Below are positions 7,137 to 15,198 of a stretch of 34,535 nucleotides of DNA, piece by piece. The notes under the pieces are model-generated. The model did no database searches, was not told the DNA's origin, and was given only the letters and a program-made list of their open reading frames with translations. The position numbers and the translations under genes are program-made. Location: NCBI GenBank assembly GCA_035456985.1, contig DATICE010000184.1, forward strand, positions 1 through 34,535, in the 5' to 3' direction. How positions within the stretch are numbered: the first letter of the stretch is position 1; each line of letters opens with the position of its first letter. Source of the DNA: SG8-41 sp035456985. GTDB lineage: Bacteria > Pseudomonadota > Gammaproteobacteria > Burkholderiales > SG8-41.

Positions 7137-7919
7137 CTACGAGCGCGGTGTGCGCGCGCTGTTGCCGCCGTCCACGCTGATGACCGTGCCCGATATATAC
7201 GAGGCGCGGTCGGAGCAGAGGAACGCGACGACGTCCGCGATCTCCTCCACCGTGGCGGGCCGGCCGAACGGAAAGCCCTTGGTGAGCTCGTGCCAGCGCT
7301 CCGGGTCGCCGAGATCCTTCTGCGCCTGGTTGCGCCAGCGCATGACGCCGCGGTCGGTCGCGGTCGCGCTGGGGTTCAAGCCGAGCACCCGCACGCCGAA
7401 CTTGGGGCTCTCCGCCCCGAGGGCGCGCGAGAACGCCATCAGCCCCGCGTTCGCGATGCTGCCGGCGATGTAGCCCGCGGTGGGGCGCTCCCCGGCGCCG
7501 CCGATGATGTTGACGATGACGCCGCGGCCCCGCTCGCACATCGCGGCGTAGATCGCGCGGGAGAGATTGATGTAGCCGAACATCTTGAGGTCCCACGAAT
7601 CACGCCACACCTTCTCGTCGAGCCCGGTGAGCGTGCCCTGGGGAATCGCGCCGGCGTTGTTCACCAGGATGTCGACATCGCGGCAGGCTTCACCGAGCTT
7701 CTTCGCGTTTTCGCTCATGGCGAGATCGATTGCGTGGGTCGTGACGTTGACCTTATGCGCGGCCAGCAATTTCTTGCGGGCAGCCTCGAGGTCGGCGGCG
7801 TTGCGCGAGGCGAGGTGAAGATGGCAGCCTTCGGCGGCGAGCGACTGCGCCACGCCGAAACCGATGCCGCGCGAGCCGCCGGTGATCAATGCAGTACGGC
7901 CGGAGAGTTTTAGGTCCAT
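7137..7919 (-). CDS. Short-chain dehydrogenase/reductase (SDR) lacking the usual catalytic lysine
   Basis: A 260-residue Rossmann protein. It has the NAD(P) motif TGGSRGIG (13-20), DILVNNAGAIPQG (83-95) and the C-terminal YISGTVISVDGG. The active-site region reads NIIGGAGERPTAGYIAGS. Tyr150 is in place, but the lysine expected four residues later (YxxxK) is Ser154, and the usual catalytic serine region is Gly-Gly. I recall relatives with the same YIAG(A/S) pattern, so this is a natural subgroup and not a sequencing error. It may bind cofactor with altered catalysis or use another residue. Substrate unknown. It is the first gene of the pair with the cyclase. A TAAAAT (7980-7985, minus) is a possible -10 without a clear -35. 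Confidence 0.88.
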   Translation of the reverse strand: MDLKLSGRTALITGGSRGIGFGVAQSLAAEGCHLHLASRNAADLEAARKKLLAAHKVNVTTHAIDLAMSENAKKLGEACRDVDILVNNAGAIPQGTLTGLDEKVWRDSWDLKMFGYINLSRAIYAAMCERGRGVIVNIIGGAGERPTAGYIAGSIANAGLMAFSRALGAESPKFGVRVLGLNPSATATDRGVMRWRNQAQKDLGDPERWHELTKGFPFGRPATVEEIADVVAFLCSDRASYISGTVISVDGGNSARTPRS

Positions 7920-8108
7920 AGGGAGAGAGAGTTGTTGGTTGTTGTGGGTTGGAGAATGCCGGCGATTGCCGGGGGGAGTATTTTACTGTATCCATCCGGC
8001 GACACCCGGGGCGCGGACTGTCAACGCCCGCAGGCGGCGACGCGTTACTGTGCTGACCGGAGATGCGATTCCGGATCCACAACGCACCTGAGGAAAGGAG
8101 TTCATCGT

Positions 8109-8381
8109 ATGAGCAAGTTACTGACTACGCTGATCGCCGTGGCGTTCGCGGCCGTTACCACCAGCGCGATGGCGCAGGCCCAGCCCGCGACGCCGGCAAC
8201 CCCGGCGACACCGGCGCAGCCCGACAAGCCGAAGGCACAGACGAAGGCGAAGGCCGAGAAGAAGAAGGGCGAACCCAAGAAGGCCCCGGCCAAGCCCAAG
8301 GGCGAAGCCAAGAAGGGCGAGGGCAAGAAAGCCGAAGGCAAGTCCACCGCCACGAAGAAGGGCCAGGAAGGGAAGAAGTAA
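8109..8381 (+). CDS. Small secreted lysine/proline/alanine-rich protein
   Basis: A 90-residue protein starting at ATG 8109, with AAAGGAG about 8 nt upstream. A signal peptide (MSKLLTTLIAVAFAAVTTSA, cleavage near AMA-QAQ) is followed by a short PAT repeat (ATPATPATPAQP) and a tail made almost only of Lys, Pro, Gly, Glu and Ala (KKGEPKKAPAKPKGEAKKGE). The tail looks like a histone-H1-like, disordered polycation. Exported examples probably bind nucleic acid or the envelope, but no function is established. A longer upstream in-frame extension (from 7932) is rejected because the signal peptide and ribosome site mark 8109. The gene is monocistronic and ends 41 bp before a strong terminator. Confidence 0.75.
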   Translation: MSKLLTTLIAVAFAAVTTSAMAQAQPATPATPATPAQPDKPKAQTKAKAEKKKGEPKKAPAKPKGEAKKGEGKKAEGKSTATKKGQEGKK

Positions 8382-8422
8382 GGGCATTACCGCACGCGCG
8401 ACCACGGCGCGGCGCGGAACGG

Positions 8423-8456
8423 AAAAAAGGCGGGACACTCCCGCCTTTTTTCTTTT
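8423..8456 (+). terminator. Strong Rho-independent terminator
   Basis: A perfect 13-bp stem, AAAAAAGGCGGGA (8423-8435) and TCCCGCCTTTTTT (8439-8451), encloses a CAC loop. The run of six T and a further TTTT (8453-8456) follow. The A-tract mirrors the T-tract, so it could also work on the minus strand, but the genes on both sides are forward. It closes the lysine-rich gene and insulates the PLP-enzyme gene that starts 12 bp later. Confidence 0.93.
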
Positions 8457-8467
8457 AGCATTCCACT

Positions 8468-9604
8468 GTGCACTACGTCGATTCGATCACCGGCGCAACC
8501 TATCCCCTCGATAAGCCGCGCTGGCGCGGCGATTCCGGCGGCCACGTCAACCTCGGCGAGGTGCCGGGGCTCAAGCGCGGCGCGATCGACGGCTCGATTC
8601 ATTCGCTGTGGCGCTATCGCAAGGCGCTGCTGGTGGACGCGGGCGACGCGGTCACGATGGGCGAGGGCTGGACGCCGCTCGTCCGCGCTGCGTGGGACGG
8701 CGTCGCGGTCGACTTCAAGCTCGATTTCATGATGCCGACCGGCTCCTTCAAGGACCGCGGCATGACCGTCATGGTGAGCTACCTCAAGAGCCGCGGCATC
8801 ACCGAGGTGCTGGAGGATTCATCGGGAAATGCAGGCGCCTCGCTCTCCGCTTATTGCGCGCGTGCGAACATGCGCTGCCGCGTGCTGGTGCCCGAGAGGG
8901 CTTCGTATCCCAAGATCGCGCAGATTGCGGCCTGCGGCGCGGACGTGGTGACGATCCGCGGCACGCGCCAGGACGTCGCCGACGCGGCGCTCGCCATGAG
9001 CCGCGAGATCTTCTATGCCAGCCACAACTGGCAGCCATTTTTCGGAGAAGGCACCAAGACGCTTGCCTACGAGCTGTGGGAGCAGCTCGGCTTTAGCGCG
9101 CCGGACTGCGTGGTGATGCCGGTCGGCTACGGCGCAAATGTTCTCGGCTGCGACCGCGGCTTCTCCGAATTGCTGCGCAACCGCGAGATCGGGCGCATGC
9201 CGCGCCTCTACGGGGTGCAGGCGGCGAACTGCGCGCCGTACTACGCCGCCTTCCGGGCGGGAGTGGAGCATTTCACGCCGGTCGCCGTCAGCCCGACGGT
9301 CGCGGAGGGGATCGCCTCGTCGAAACCGACGCGCATGCGCGAGGTGCTGGCGCCGGTGCGCGCATCCGGAGGCGAGATCGTGGCGGTCGCCGAGGACGAG
9401 ATCGTGCGCGCGCTCGCAGGACTCGCGAGGAAGGGCTTCTACGTCGAGCCGACGTCGGCCGCCGCGGCGGCGGGATTGTCGCAATTGATCGCCCGCGGCG
9501 CGATCAGGCCGGGCGAGACGACGGTGCTGGTGTTGACCGGCACGGGGCTGAAAGCATCCGAGCAGATCGGCAAGCTCCTCGCGCTCGGCGCACGGCGGGT
9601 ATGA
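8468..9604 (+). CDS. Threonine-synthase-like PLP enzyme (fold type II)
   Basis: A 378-residue protein beginning at GTG 8468. The PLP lysine is Lys95 in MPTGSFKDRGM; the phosphate-cofactor loops are EDSSGNAGAS (116-125) and PVGYGANVLG. The C-terminal VLVLTGTGLKAS is typical of threonine synthases and related beta-replacing enzymes. The N-terminus (YVDSITGATYPLDKPRWRGD) resembles the zinc-less start of bacterial ThrC-like proteins. No thrA or thrB gene is adjacent, and the downstream neighbour is an enolase-superfamily enzyme, so biosynthetic threonine synthase is not certain; another PLP beta-elimination or replacement role is possible. The start lies 12 bp after a terminator with no visible Shine-Dalgarno or room for a full promoter beyond it, which is odd. 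Confidence 0.82.
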   Translation: MHYVDSITGATYPLDKPRWRGDSGGHVNLGEVPGLKRGAIDGSIHSLWRYRKALLVDAGDAVTMGEGWTPLVRAAWDGVAVDFKLDFMMPTGSFKDRGMTVMVSYLKSRGITEVLEDSSGNAGASLSAYCARANMRCRVLVPERASYPKIAQIAACGADVVTIRGTRQDVADAALAMSREIFYASHNWQPFFGEGTKTLAYELWEQLGFSAPDCVVMPVGYGANVLGCDRGFSELLRNREIGRMPRLYGVQAANCAPYYAAFRAGVEHFTPVAVSPTVAEGIASSKPTRMREVLAPVRASGGEIVAVAEDEIVRALAGLARKGFYVEPTSAAAAAGLSQLIARGAIRPGETTVLVLTGTGLKASEQIGKLLALGARRV

Positions 9605-9660
9605 GTTACTTTCCGGAGCCAGCCTGCATGCGCTACGCGCCTATTTTTTGGATAGGCTCC

Positions 9661-9700
9661 AGTAACGCGCTTGACACGTTAAAGTAACGCGACTTAGATT
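9661..9700 (+). promoter_or_regulatory. Promoter region with AGTAACGCG direct repeats
   Basis: A consensus -35 TTGACA (9671-9676) is followed by a weak -10: TTAGAT (9694-9699, 17-bp spacing) or TAGATT (9695-9700, 18-bp spacing). AGTAACGCG occurs at 9661-9669 and again at 9683-9691, exactly 22 bp apart, about two helical turns, on both sides of the -35. A third, inverted AGTTACTTT lies at 9604-9612. This layout suggests a repressor or activator that binds one face of the helix, controlling the enolase-superfamily gene at 9733. No obvious Shine-Dalgarno precedes that gene. Confidence 0.5.
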
Positions 9701-9732
9701 CGCCGACTCCCTTCCCGCGTCAGCGTGCGCTC

Positions 9733-10890
9733 ATGAAAATCACGGCGGTCAAGAGCTACAGCGTGCATCCCGGCTGGCGCAAGAACCTCATCTTCGTCAA
9801 GGTCGAGACCGACGCCGGCATCCACGGCTGGGGCGAGGCCTACTCGCAGTACGACCGGGATCCCGCGGTGATGGCGCACCTCGAAGCGCTCGGCCGCTAT
9901 TGCGCGGGCCGGAGTCCGTTCGACATCAAGCATTTCACCCAGGTCGCCTTCGACGACTACGCGCAGCGGCGCGGCTCGGTCGAATTCTGGTGCGCGGTCT
10001 CGGGCATCGAGCAGGCGCTGTGGGACATCGTCGGCAAGGTCTGCAAGCAGCCGGTCTATAACCTCCTCGGCGGGCGCTGCCGCGACCGGATCCGCGTCTA
10101 CGCCAACGGCTGGAGCTATCAACTGAAAGAGCCGGCGGATTACGCGCGCGCGGCGGAGAAGGTCGTGCAGCAGGGATTCGACGCGCTCAAGCTCGACCCG
10201 CTGCCGAGCCCGTGGCGCACGTGGATCCCCAGGGAGCAGGAAGAGCGCGCCGTGCGGGTGGTGAAGGCGGTGCGTGAAGCGGTGGGTCCCAAGGTGGACA
10301 TCCTGATCGACCAGCACCGGCGCCTGGCGCCGATGCATGCGATCCGGCTCGACCGGCGGCTCGCGGAATTCGGGCTCTACTGGATGGAGGAGTCGTGCCA
10401 GGCCGAGTATCCGGACGAGCTCGCGCAGATCCGGCGTGAGACCGGCCTGCCGATGGTGATCGGCGAGGCTACCTATACCAAGACCGGATTCCGTCCACTG
10501 CTGGAAAAGCGCGCGGCCGACATCCTCAACCCCGACGTCGCGTGCGTGGGAGGGATCCTCGAGCTGAAGGAGATCGCGGCCATGGCCGAGCCGTACCTGG
10601 TGGCGATGTCACCGCACAACTACAACTCGACGCTGGTCGCGCTCGCCGCCACCGTGCACGCCTCCGCGGTGATGCCCAATTTCATCATCACCGAGTATTT
10701 CCTGCCGTTCGTCGAGTTCTGCGACCGGATCTCGCCCAACCAGTTGAAGCCGAAGGGCGGCTACATCGAGCTACCCACCGCGCCGGGTCTCGGCGTCGAC
10801 GTCGACGAAGAGGCGCTCAAGCGCTATCCCGGCAAGCCGTATGCGACGCGCGCGCTGCGGCAGCCGGGGGACGAGCCCGGCGGGATCTAG
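9733..10890 (+). CDS. Enolase-superfamily acid-sugar dehydratase (mandelate racemase/muconate lactonizing family)
   Basis: A 385-residue protein with an N-terminal capping domain (1-125) and a TIM-barrel domain. Mg-binding residues are Asp193 (ILIDQHRR), Glu219 (YWMEESC) and Glu245 (MVIGEATY). His195, two after the first metal ligand, is the general acid position used by galactonate-type dehydratases. His285 in AMSPHNYNST fits the general base. Such enzymes remove water from sugar acids such as galactonate, gluconate or arabinonate; the substrate here cannot be told. The second ligand motif reads EES instead of the common EEP. The gene follows the PLP enzyme and converges with the CapA-like gene 6 bp downstream. 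Confidence 0.87.
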   Translation: MKITAVKSYSVHPGWRKNLIFVKVETDAGIHGWGEAYSQYDRDPAVMAHLEALGRYCAGRSPFDIKHFTQVAFDDYAQRRGSVEFWCAVSGIEQALWDIVGKVCKQPVYNLLGGRCRDRIRVYANGWSYQLKEPADYARAAEKVVQQGFDALKLDPLPSPWRTWIPREQEERAVRVVKAVREAVGPKVDILIDQHRRLAPMHAIRLDRRLAEFGLYWMEESCQAEYPDELAQIRRETGLPMVIGEATYTKTGFRPLLEKRAADILNPDVACVGGILELKEIAAMAEPYLVAMSPHNYNSTLVALAATVHASAVMPNFIITEYFLPFVEFCDRISPNQLKPKGGYIELPTAPGLGVDVDEEALKRYPGKPYATRALRQPGDEPGGI

Positions 10891-10896
10891 GCGCGC

Positions 10897-11934
10897 TCAA
10901 AGCGCCACGACCGCCTCATCTCCCTCTACCGAGATACGCGTGCCGAACGCGGCGCTGCGCTCGAGGAGATCGCGCAGCGCCTCCGGCTCTTCGCCCGGCG
11001 ATCGCAACAGCGTCTCGTTGCGGTCGTTATGGCGCACGAATTTGAGCGCGACCTGCCGCAGCGCCCGGTCTTCAAACGCCACGCGCGCGATGAGACCGGT
11101 CCAGTCGCCGTGCCTGCGGCCGCCATGGCCGGTGTTGAACGAGAAATTTCCCATCCCGTAGAAGATGGGCTTGCCCTTGTAGATCTCCACCGGAAGCACG
11201 AAATGGGGTCCGTGGCCGATCACGACGTCGGCGCCGGAGTCGATCGCCGCATGCGCGATCTCGGTCATGTAGCGCAGCACCTCCTGGTGCAAACCCCAGT
11301 GATGCGACGAGACCAGGACATCCACCCGCGCGCGCAGGGCCGCCAGCTCCTCCCGGAATCGCGCCAGATACTGCGGGTCGGCCCAGGTCAGGATCACGGG
11401 CGGGAGCCCGGGGCGGTTCATCGGCGGGATTTCGGGGCGGATCTTGTGCGCGGGCACCTGGTAGGCGGTATGGCCGCGAATCACGGCGACGCCCGCGGAA
11501 TGTTCGCCTGCCTCGTGGTTGGTCGGCCAGTAGACCGAGGTGCGCTGCAGAAATCCGAAGCGCAACCCGCCGCGCTCGATTACGGCCGGCGCGTGCGCTG
11601 CATCGCGATCGGCGCCGCTTCCGGTGTGCGCGATGCCGAGCCGGTCCAGTTCCCGCAGCGAGTGGTTGATCGCGTCGGAGCCGTAGTTGACGTTGTTGGC
11701 GGTTCCGACCGCATGATAGCCCGCCAGCGTCAGCGCCTCGCCTGCAGCCGGCAGCGCGTAGAACCCCTCGTCGCCGAGGGAACGATCGCCGGGCGGCGCG
11801 TAGAGGCAGCATTCGAGGTTGCCGAACACCAGGTCCGCCGCGCGCAGCGTGGCCGCGGCGTGCGCGAACGGCACGCGCGGGTCGTTCACGCTCATGAGAT
11901 TGACGTCGCCGGTGAGGAGGAGCTGGCGTCGCAC
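10897..11934 (-). CDS. CapA-family (poly-gamma-glutamate-type) metallophosphatase-fold protein
   Basis: A 345-residue protein, GTG start at 11934. Conserved blocks are LLTGDVNLMS (6-15), LVFGNLECCL, VDVLVSSHHWG, and GADVVIGHGPHFVLPVEIYK followed by KPIFYGMGNFSFNTG. This is the CapA/PgsA-like metallophosphatase fold linked to poly-gamma-glutamate or capsule assembly. The family's ANNH motif is changed: the sequence reads TANNVNYGSD, with Val82 where a histidine usually stands. There is no signal peptide or membrane anchor, and no capsule genes are near, so a cytoplasmic hydrolase role is possible. A TATAAT lies on the minus strand at 11959-11964, about 25 bp before the start, without a recognisable -35. 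Confidence 0.8.
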   Translation of the reverse strand: MRRQLLLTGDVNLMSVNDPRVPFAHAAATLRAADLVFGNLECCLYAPPGDRSLGDEGFYALPAAGEALTLAGYHAVGTANNVNYGSDAINHSLRELDRLGIAHTGSGADRDAAHAPAVIERGGLRFGFLQRTSVYWPTNHEAGEHSAGVAVIRGHTAYQVPAHKIRPEIPPMNRPGLPPVILTWADPQYLARFREELAALRARVDVLVSSHHWGLHQEVLRYMTEIAHAAIDSGADVVIGHGPHFVLPVEIYKGKPIFYGMGNFSFNTGHGGRRHGDWTGLIARVAFEDRALRQVALKFVRHNDRNETLLRSPGEEPEALRDLLERSAAFGTRISVEGDEAVVAL

Positions 11935-12092
11935 GGCGGGGGCACTCAGGCTGCGCCGATTATATCGGAGGCCCGGAGCGTTCCCGCCGGGTGCGTCGCC
12001 ACGATCTAGGCTTGACAGCCCCGCCGGGGCGCGACAAGCTTGATGCCGGGTCCAGATGCTGGAACCCGGTCACGGCGGCGCGAGGAGGGGAG

Positions 12093-12533
12093 ATGTTCAA
12101 GAACATCCTGATACCGACCGACGGGTCGGAGCTGTCGCAGCGCGCGGTACGCATGGCGGTTTCCCTCGCCAAGCTGCACCGGGCGCGCATCACCGGCATT
12201 CACGTAATTCCCGATTACCACCTGCTGATCGCCTACGAGGGCGCGTTCGACCCGGTTACCGAGGAGCGCATCGAGGAAGAAGCGAAGGTGCGCGCCGAAA
12301 GTTATCTCGCCTTCGTGCGCAAGAGCGCGCAGGACGAGGGCGTCCAGTGCGACACGCTGTGCGAAACCAGCGATCACCCTTACGACGCGATTCTCAAGGC
12401 GGCGGACTCGCGCCAGTGCGACCTCATCGTCATGACCTCCCACGGCCGCAAGGGGATCGCCGCCGTGCTGCTGGGCAGCGAAACGCGCAAGGTGCTGACC
12501 CACTCCAAGATTCCGGTCCTGATCGTCCGCTAG
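12093..12533 (+). CDS. Universal stress protein (UspA family)
   Basis: A 146-residue single-domain protein starting MFKNILIPTDGSELSQRAV. It has the canonical N-terminal strand and Asp12, the IHVIPDYHLL stretch, and the C-terminal ATP-binding pattern MTSHGRKGIAAVLLGSETRK (G-2x-G-9x-G-S/T type), ending KIPVLIVR. The ATG at 12093 follows GAGGAGGGG by 2 nt or more; a longer upstream frame is rejected. Usp proteins bind ATP or interact with membrane proteins and support survival under stress. A TTGACA at 12012 is a possible -35 with a poor -10. It lies before the small RNA and the sucCD cluster but reads as an independent unit. A second, distant paralogue lies at 22509-22940. Confidence 0.9.
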   Translation: MFKNILIPTDGSELSQRAVRMAVSLAKLHRARITGIHVIPDYHLLIAYEGAFDPVTEERIEEEAKVRAESYLAFVRKSAQDEGVQCDTLCETSDHPYDAILKAADSRQCDLIVMTSHGRKGIAAVLLGSETRKVLTHSKIPVLIVR

Positions 12534-12577
12534 GGGGGTCGAGCGGATACGCTAAGTAACTGAAAATAATATCTATT

Positions 12578-12592
12578 TGTGGTAAGTCCACA
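12578..12592. promoter_or_regulatory. Inverted repeat TGTGG-N5-CCACA upstream of the small-RNA promoter
   Basis: A perfect 5-bp inverted repeat with a TAAGT centre sits 27 bp before the -35 of the small-RNA promoter (about 69 bp before its inferred start). An AT-rich tract precedes it (12561-12578). It could be a regulator's site or a weak hairpin after the usp gene; there is no T-run, so termination is unlikely. Low confidence in function. Confidence 0.3.
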
Positions 12593-12618
12593 GTATGACG
12601 CACAGCAGCAGCAAACGC

Positions 12619-12647
12619 TTGCATTGGGGCAGGGTTCTTGGCATAAT
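12619..12647 (+). promoter_or_regulatory. Sigma-70-type promoter of the candidate small RNA
   Basis: TTGCAT (12619-12624) and CATAAT (12642-12647) are separated by exactly 17 bp; the -10 matches 5 of 6 and the -35 matches 4 of 6 consensus positions. The expected start of transcription, about 7 nt after the -10, falls on G12654, which is the first base of a 9-bp hairpin stem. No open frame with a ribosome site follows, and a terminator ends the unit at 12745. Confidence 0.7.
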
Positions 12648-12653
12648 TTGATC

Positions 12654-12745
12654 GCGTTGCCGTCTCACAGGCGGCGGCGCAATCCTCCAAAACCTCCTCC
12701 TTTGGCGGACCTTAAGCGCAACCTCTTCAGGTTGCGCTTTTTTTT
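12654..12745 (+). ncRNA. Candidate small regulatory RNA (~92 nt) with anti-Shine-Dalgarno loop
   Basis: The promoter (12619-12647) and a strong terminator bound a 92-nt transcript that folds by eye into three consecutive hairpins. Hairpin 1 pairs 12654-12662 with 12672-12680 (9 bp, two G-U). Hairpin 2 pairs 12683-12691 with 12701-12709 (8 bp with one mismatch) and exposes the nine-base loop ACCUCCUCC (12692-12700), complementary to a full Shine-Dalgarno sequence. Hairpin 3 is the terminator at 12714-12739 plus eight U. CU-rich loops of this kind are used by several trans-acting small RNAs that block ribosome binding, often with Hfq. I do not recognise a named family. In the window the tctC ribosome site (23116-23122) and the frc ribosome site (28820-28825) are complementary to the loop. 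Confidence 0.7.
12714..12745 (+). terminator. Rho-independent terminator of the candidate small RNA
   Basis: A perfect 11-bp stem, AAGCGCAACCT (12714-12724) with AGGTTGCGCTT (12729-12739), and a CTTC tetraloop, followed by eight T (12738-12745). It forms the 3' end of the candidate small RNA and gives the U-tail typical of Hfq binders. Confidence 0.95.
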
Positions 12746-12876
12746 GCATCTCCCCTTGATCTCGTCGCACTCTTCTGCCGGGTTCTGCCAGGTTCTGCCG
12801 GGGAGAAGCACCAGGCTGACGCTATTTGGTGCGGCGCAATATTCGCGTCGTTCGAGGGGGCCGCAGAGCTGTTTGC

Positions 12877-12882
12877 TATACT
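12877..12882 (+). promoter_or_regulatory. Possible extended -10 promoter upstream of sucC
   Basis: TGC-TATACT (12874-12882) is an extended -10 with 5 of 6 matches; no good -35 is visible. Expected start about 12889. It would transcribe the short frame at 12909 and then the sucC cluster, with the TTGAC-N4-GTCAA palindrome (13006) lying downstream of it. Confidence 0.35.
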
Positions 12883-12908
12883 GCCCGGCCTCGGAGGAGC
12901 GAAGCGTG

Positions 12909-12983
12909 ATGATGGCGCTCAGGCCGGCGACGATACGCCGCTCGGCCGATCCGGGCGCAGCGCAGCGTGCGCCCGTGGCGTGA
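12909..12983 (+). CDS. Possible 24-residue leader peptide upstream of sucC
   Basis: A short frame ATG ATG GCG CTC ... ending TGA at 12983 encodes a basic 24-residue peptide (start MMALRPATIRRSAD). It is preceded by a full Shine-Dalgarno GGAGGAG (12893-12899) 9 nt before the ATG, and by an extended -10 (12877). A good ribosome site before so short a frame, 77 bp ahead of sucC, is suggestive of a leader peptide. The composition gives no hint of function and the stretch could be chance in high-GC DNA. The rest of 12746-13060 shows no other gene. Confidence 0.25.
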   Translation: MMALRPATIRRSADPGAAQRAPVA

Positions 12984-13005
12984 GCGCCGCTCGCGATCGG
13001 CGTTA

Positions 13006-13019
13006 TTGACTGCGGTCAA
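13006..13019. promoter_or_regulatory. Crp/Fnr-family operator TTGAC-N4-GTCAA upstream of sucC
   Basis: The sequence TTGACTGCGGTCAA is a perfect 5-bp inverted repeat with a 4-bp centre, the geometry of Fnr/FixK-type sites. Its centre is 48 bp upstream of the sucC ATG. A weak -10 (TAATAG at 13040-13045, or TAGATT at 13043-13048) would put transcription start at about 13052-13054, making the site centred near -40 to -41.5, as for class II activation. The same palindrome occurs before tctC and before oxc. Confidence 0.75.
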
Positions 13020-13060
13020 GGCCGGCAGGCAAACGGCTGTAATAGATTCGGGTTCGCCCC

Positions 13061-14227
<1,167 letters not shown>

Positions 14228-14306
14228 ATCAGGAAATGGGCGGAGTAGACTGCGATTTGGGCTCTAAAGTGAGCGGTCACTCACCGGGAAATTCCAGCGT
14301 GATGTC

Positions 14307-15185
14307 ATGAGCATACTGATCGACAGGAGCACCCGCGTCATGACGCAGGGAATCACCGGCAAAACCGGGCAGTTCCACACCAAGATGGGCAAGGAATACG
14401 CCAACGGAAAGCACTGCTACGTCGCCGGCGTCACCCCGAAGAAGGGCGGGCAGAGCTTCGAGGGCATCCCGATTTACGAGACGGTGCGCGAGGCGAAGGA
14501 AAAGACCGGCGCGACGGTCTCCGTGATCTACGTGCCACCGCCCTACGCTGCGGCTGCGATCGACGAGGCGGTGGACGCGGGGCTGGACCTCGTGATCTGC
14601 ATCACCGAGGGCATACCGGTGCGCGACATGATCCGCACCCGCTACCGGATGCAGGGGAAGAAGACGATTCTCGTCGGCCCCAATTGCCCCGGAGTCATCA
14701 CCCCGGACGAGATCAAGATCGGCATCATGCCGGGCCATATTCACAAGAAAGGCCCGGTCGGCGTCGTCTCGCGCTCCGGGACGCTCACCTACGAGGCGGT
14801 CGGGCAGTTGATGGAGCAGGGGCTCGGCCAGTCCACCTGCGTTGGCATCGGCGGCGACCCCGTGAATGGGGTGAAGCACATCGACGTGCTCAAGCTCTTC
14901 AACGACGACCCGCGAACCGAGGCGGTGGTGATGGTGGGCGAGATCGGCGGCACCAACGAGGAGGAAGCCGCGCGCTGGATCAAGGCCAACATGAGGAAGC
15001 CCGTGGTCGGCTTCATCGCCGGGGTGACCGCGCCGCCGGGCAAGAGGATGGGGCACGCCGGCGCTATCATCTCGGGTGGCACCGGCACGGCGGCGGAGAA
15101 ACTGGAAGTGATGGAGGCGTGCGGCATCAAGGTAACGCGCAATCCCGCGGAGATGGGAAAGCTGCTGAAGTCGGTGCTCAAGTAG
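14307..15185 (+). CDS. sucD: Succinate-CoA ligase (ADP-forming) alpha subunit
   Basis: A 292-residue Rossmann CoA-binding protein starting MSILIDRSTRVMTQGITGKT. It carries CoA-site residues in GQFHTKMGKEYANG, the ILVGPNCPGVITPDEIKIGI block, and the phosphohistidine His250 in GKRMGHAGAIISGGTGTA. Length matches the family (about 288-296). It completes the ligase with SucC. It lies 79 bp after sucC; the gap has a small GTGAG/CTCAC hairpin (14269-14284) and no good Shine-Dalgarno, so expression may depend on the sucC message. Its TAG is 13 bp before the formate dehydrogenase beta gene, placing the ligase and the dehydrogenase in one operon. Confidence 0.94.
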   Translation: MSILIDRSTRVMTQGITGKTGQFHTKMGKEYANGKHCYVAGVTPKKGGQSFEGIPIYETVREAKEKTGATVSVIYVPPPYAAAAIDEAVDAGLDLVICITEGIPVRDMIRTRYRMQGKKTILVGPNCPGVITPDEIKIGIMPGHIHKKGPVGVVSRSGTLTYEAVGQLMEQGLGQSTCVGIGGDPVNGVKHIDVLKLFNDDPRTEAVVMVGEIGGTNEEEAARWIKANMRKPVVGFIAGVTAPPGKRMGHAGAIISGGTGTAAEKLEVMEACGIKVTRNPAEMGKLLKSVLK

Positions 15186-15198
15186 GCGAGGAGGGCGG

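Noticed and set aside
12012..12040. Promoter TTGACA for the first universal stress gene
   Set aside because: The -35 is perfect but the sequence at 17-18 bp spacing (CAAGCT/AAGCTT) is a poor -10.
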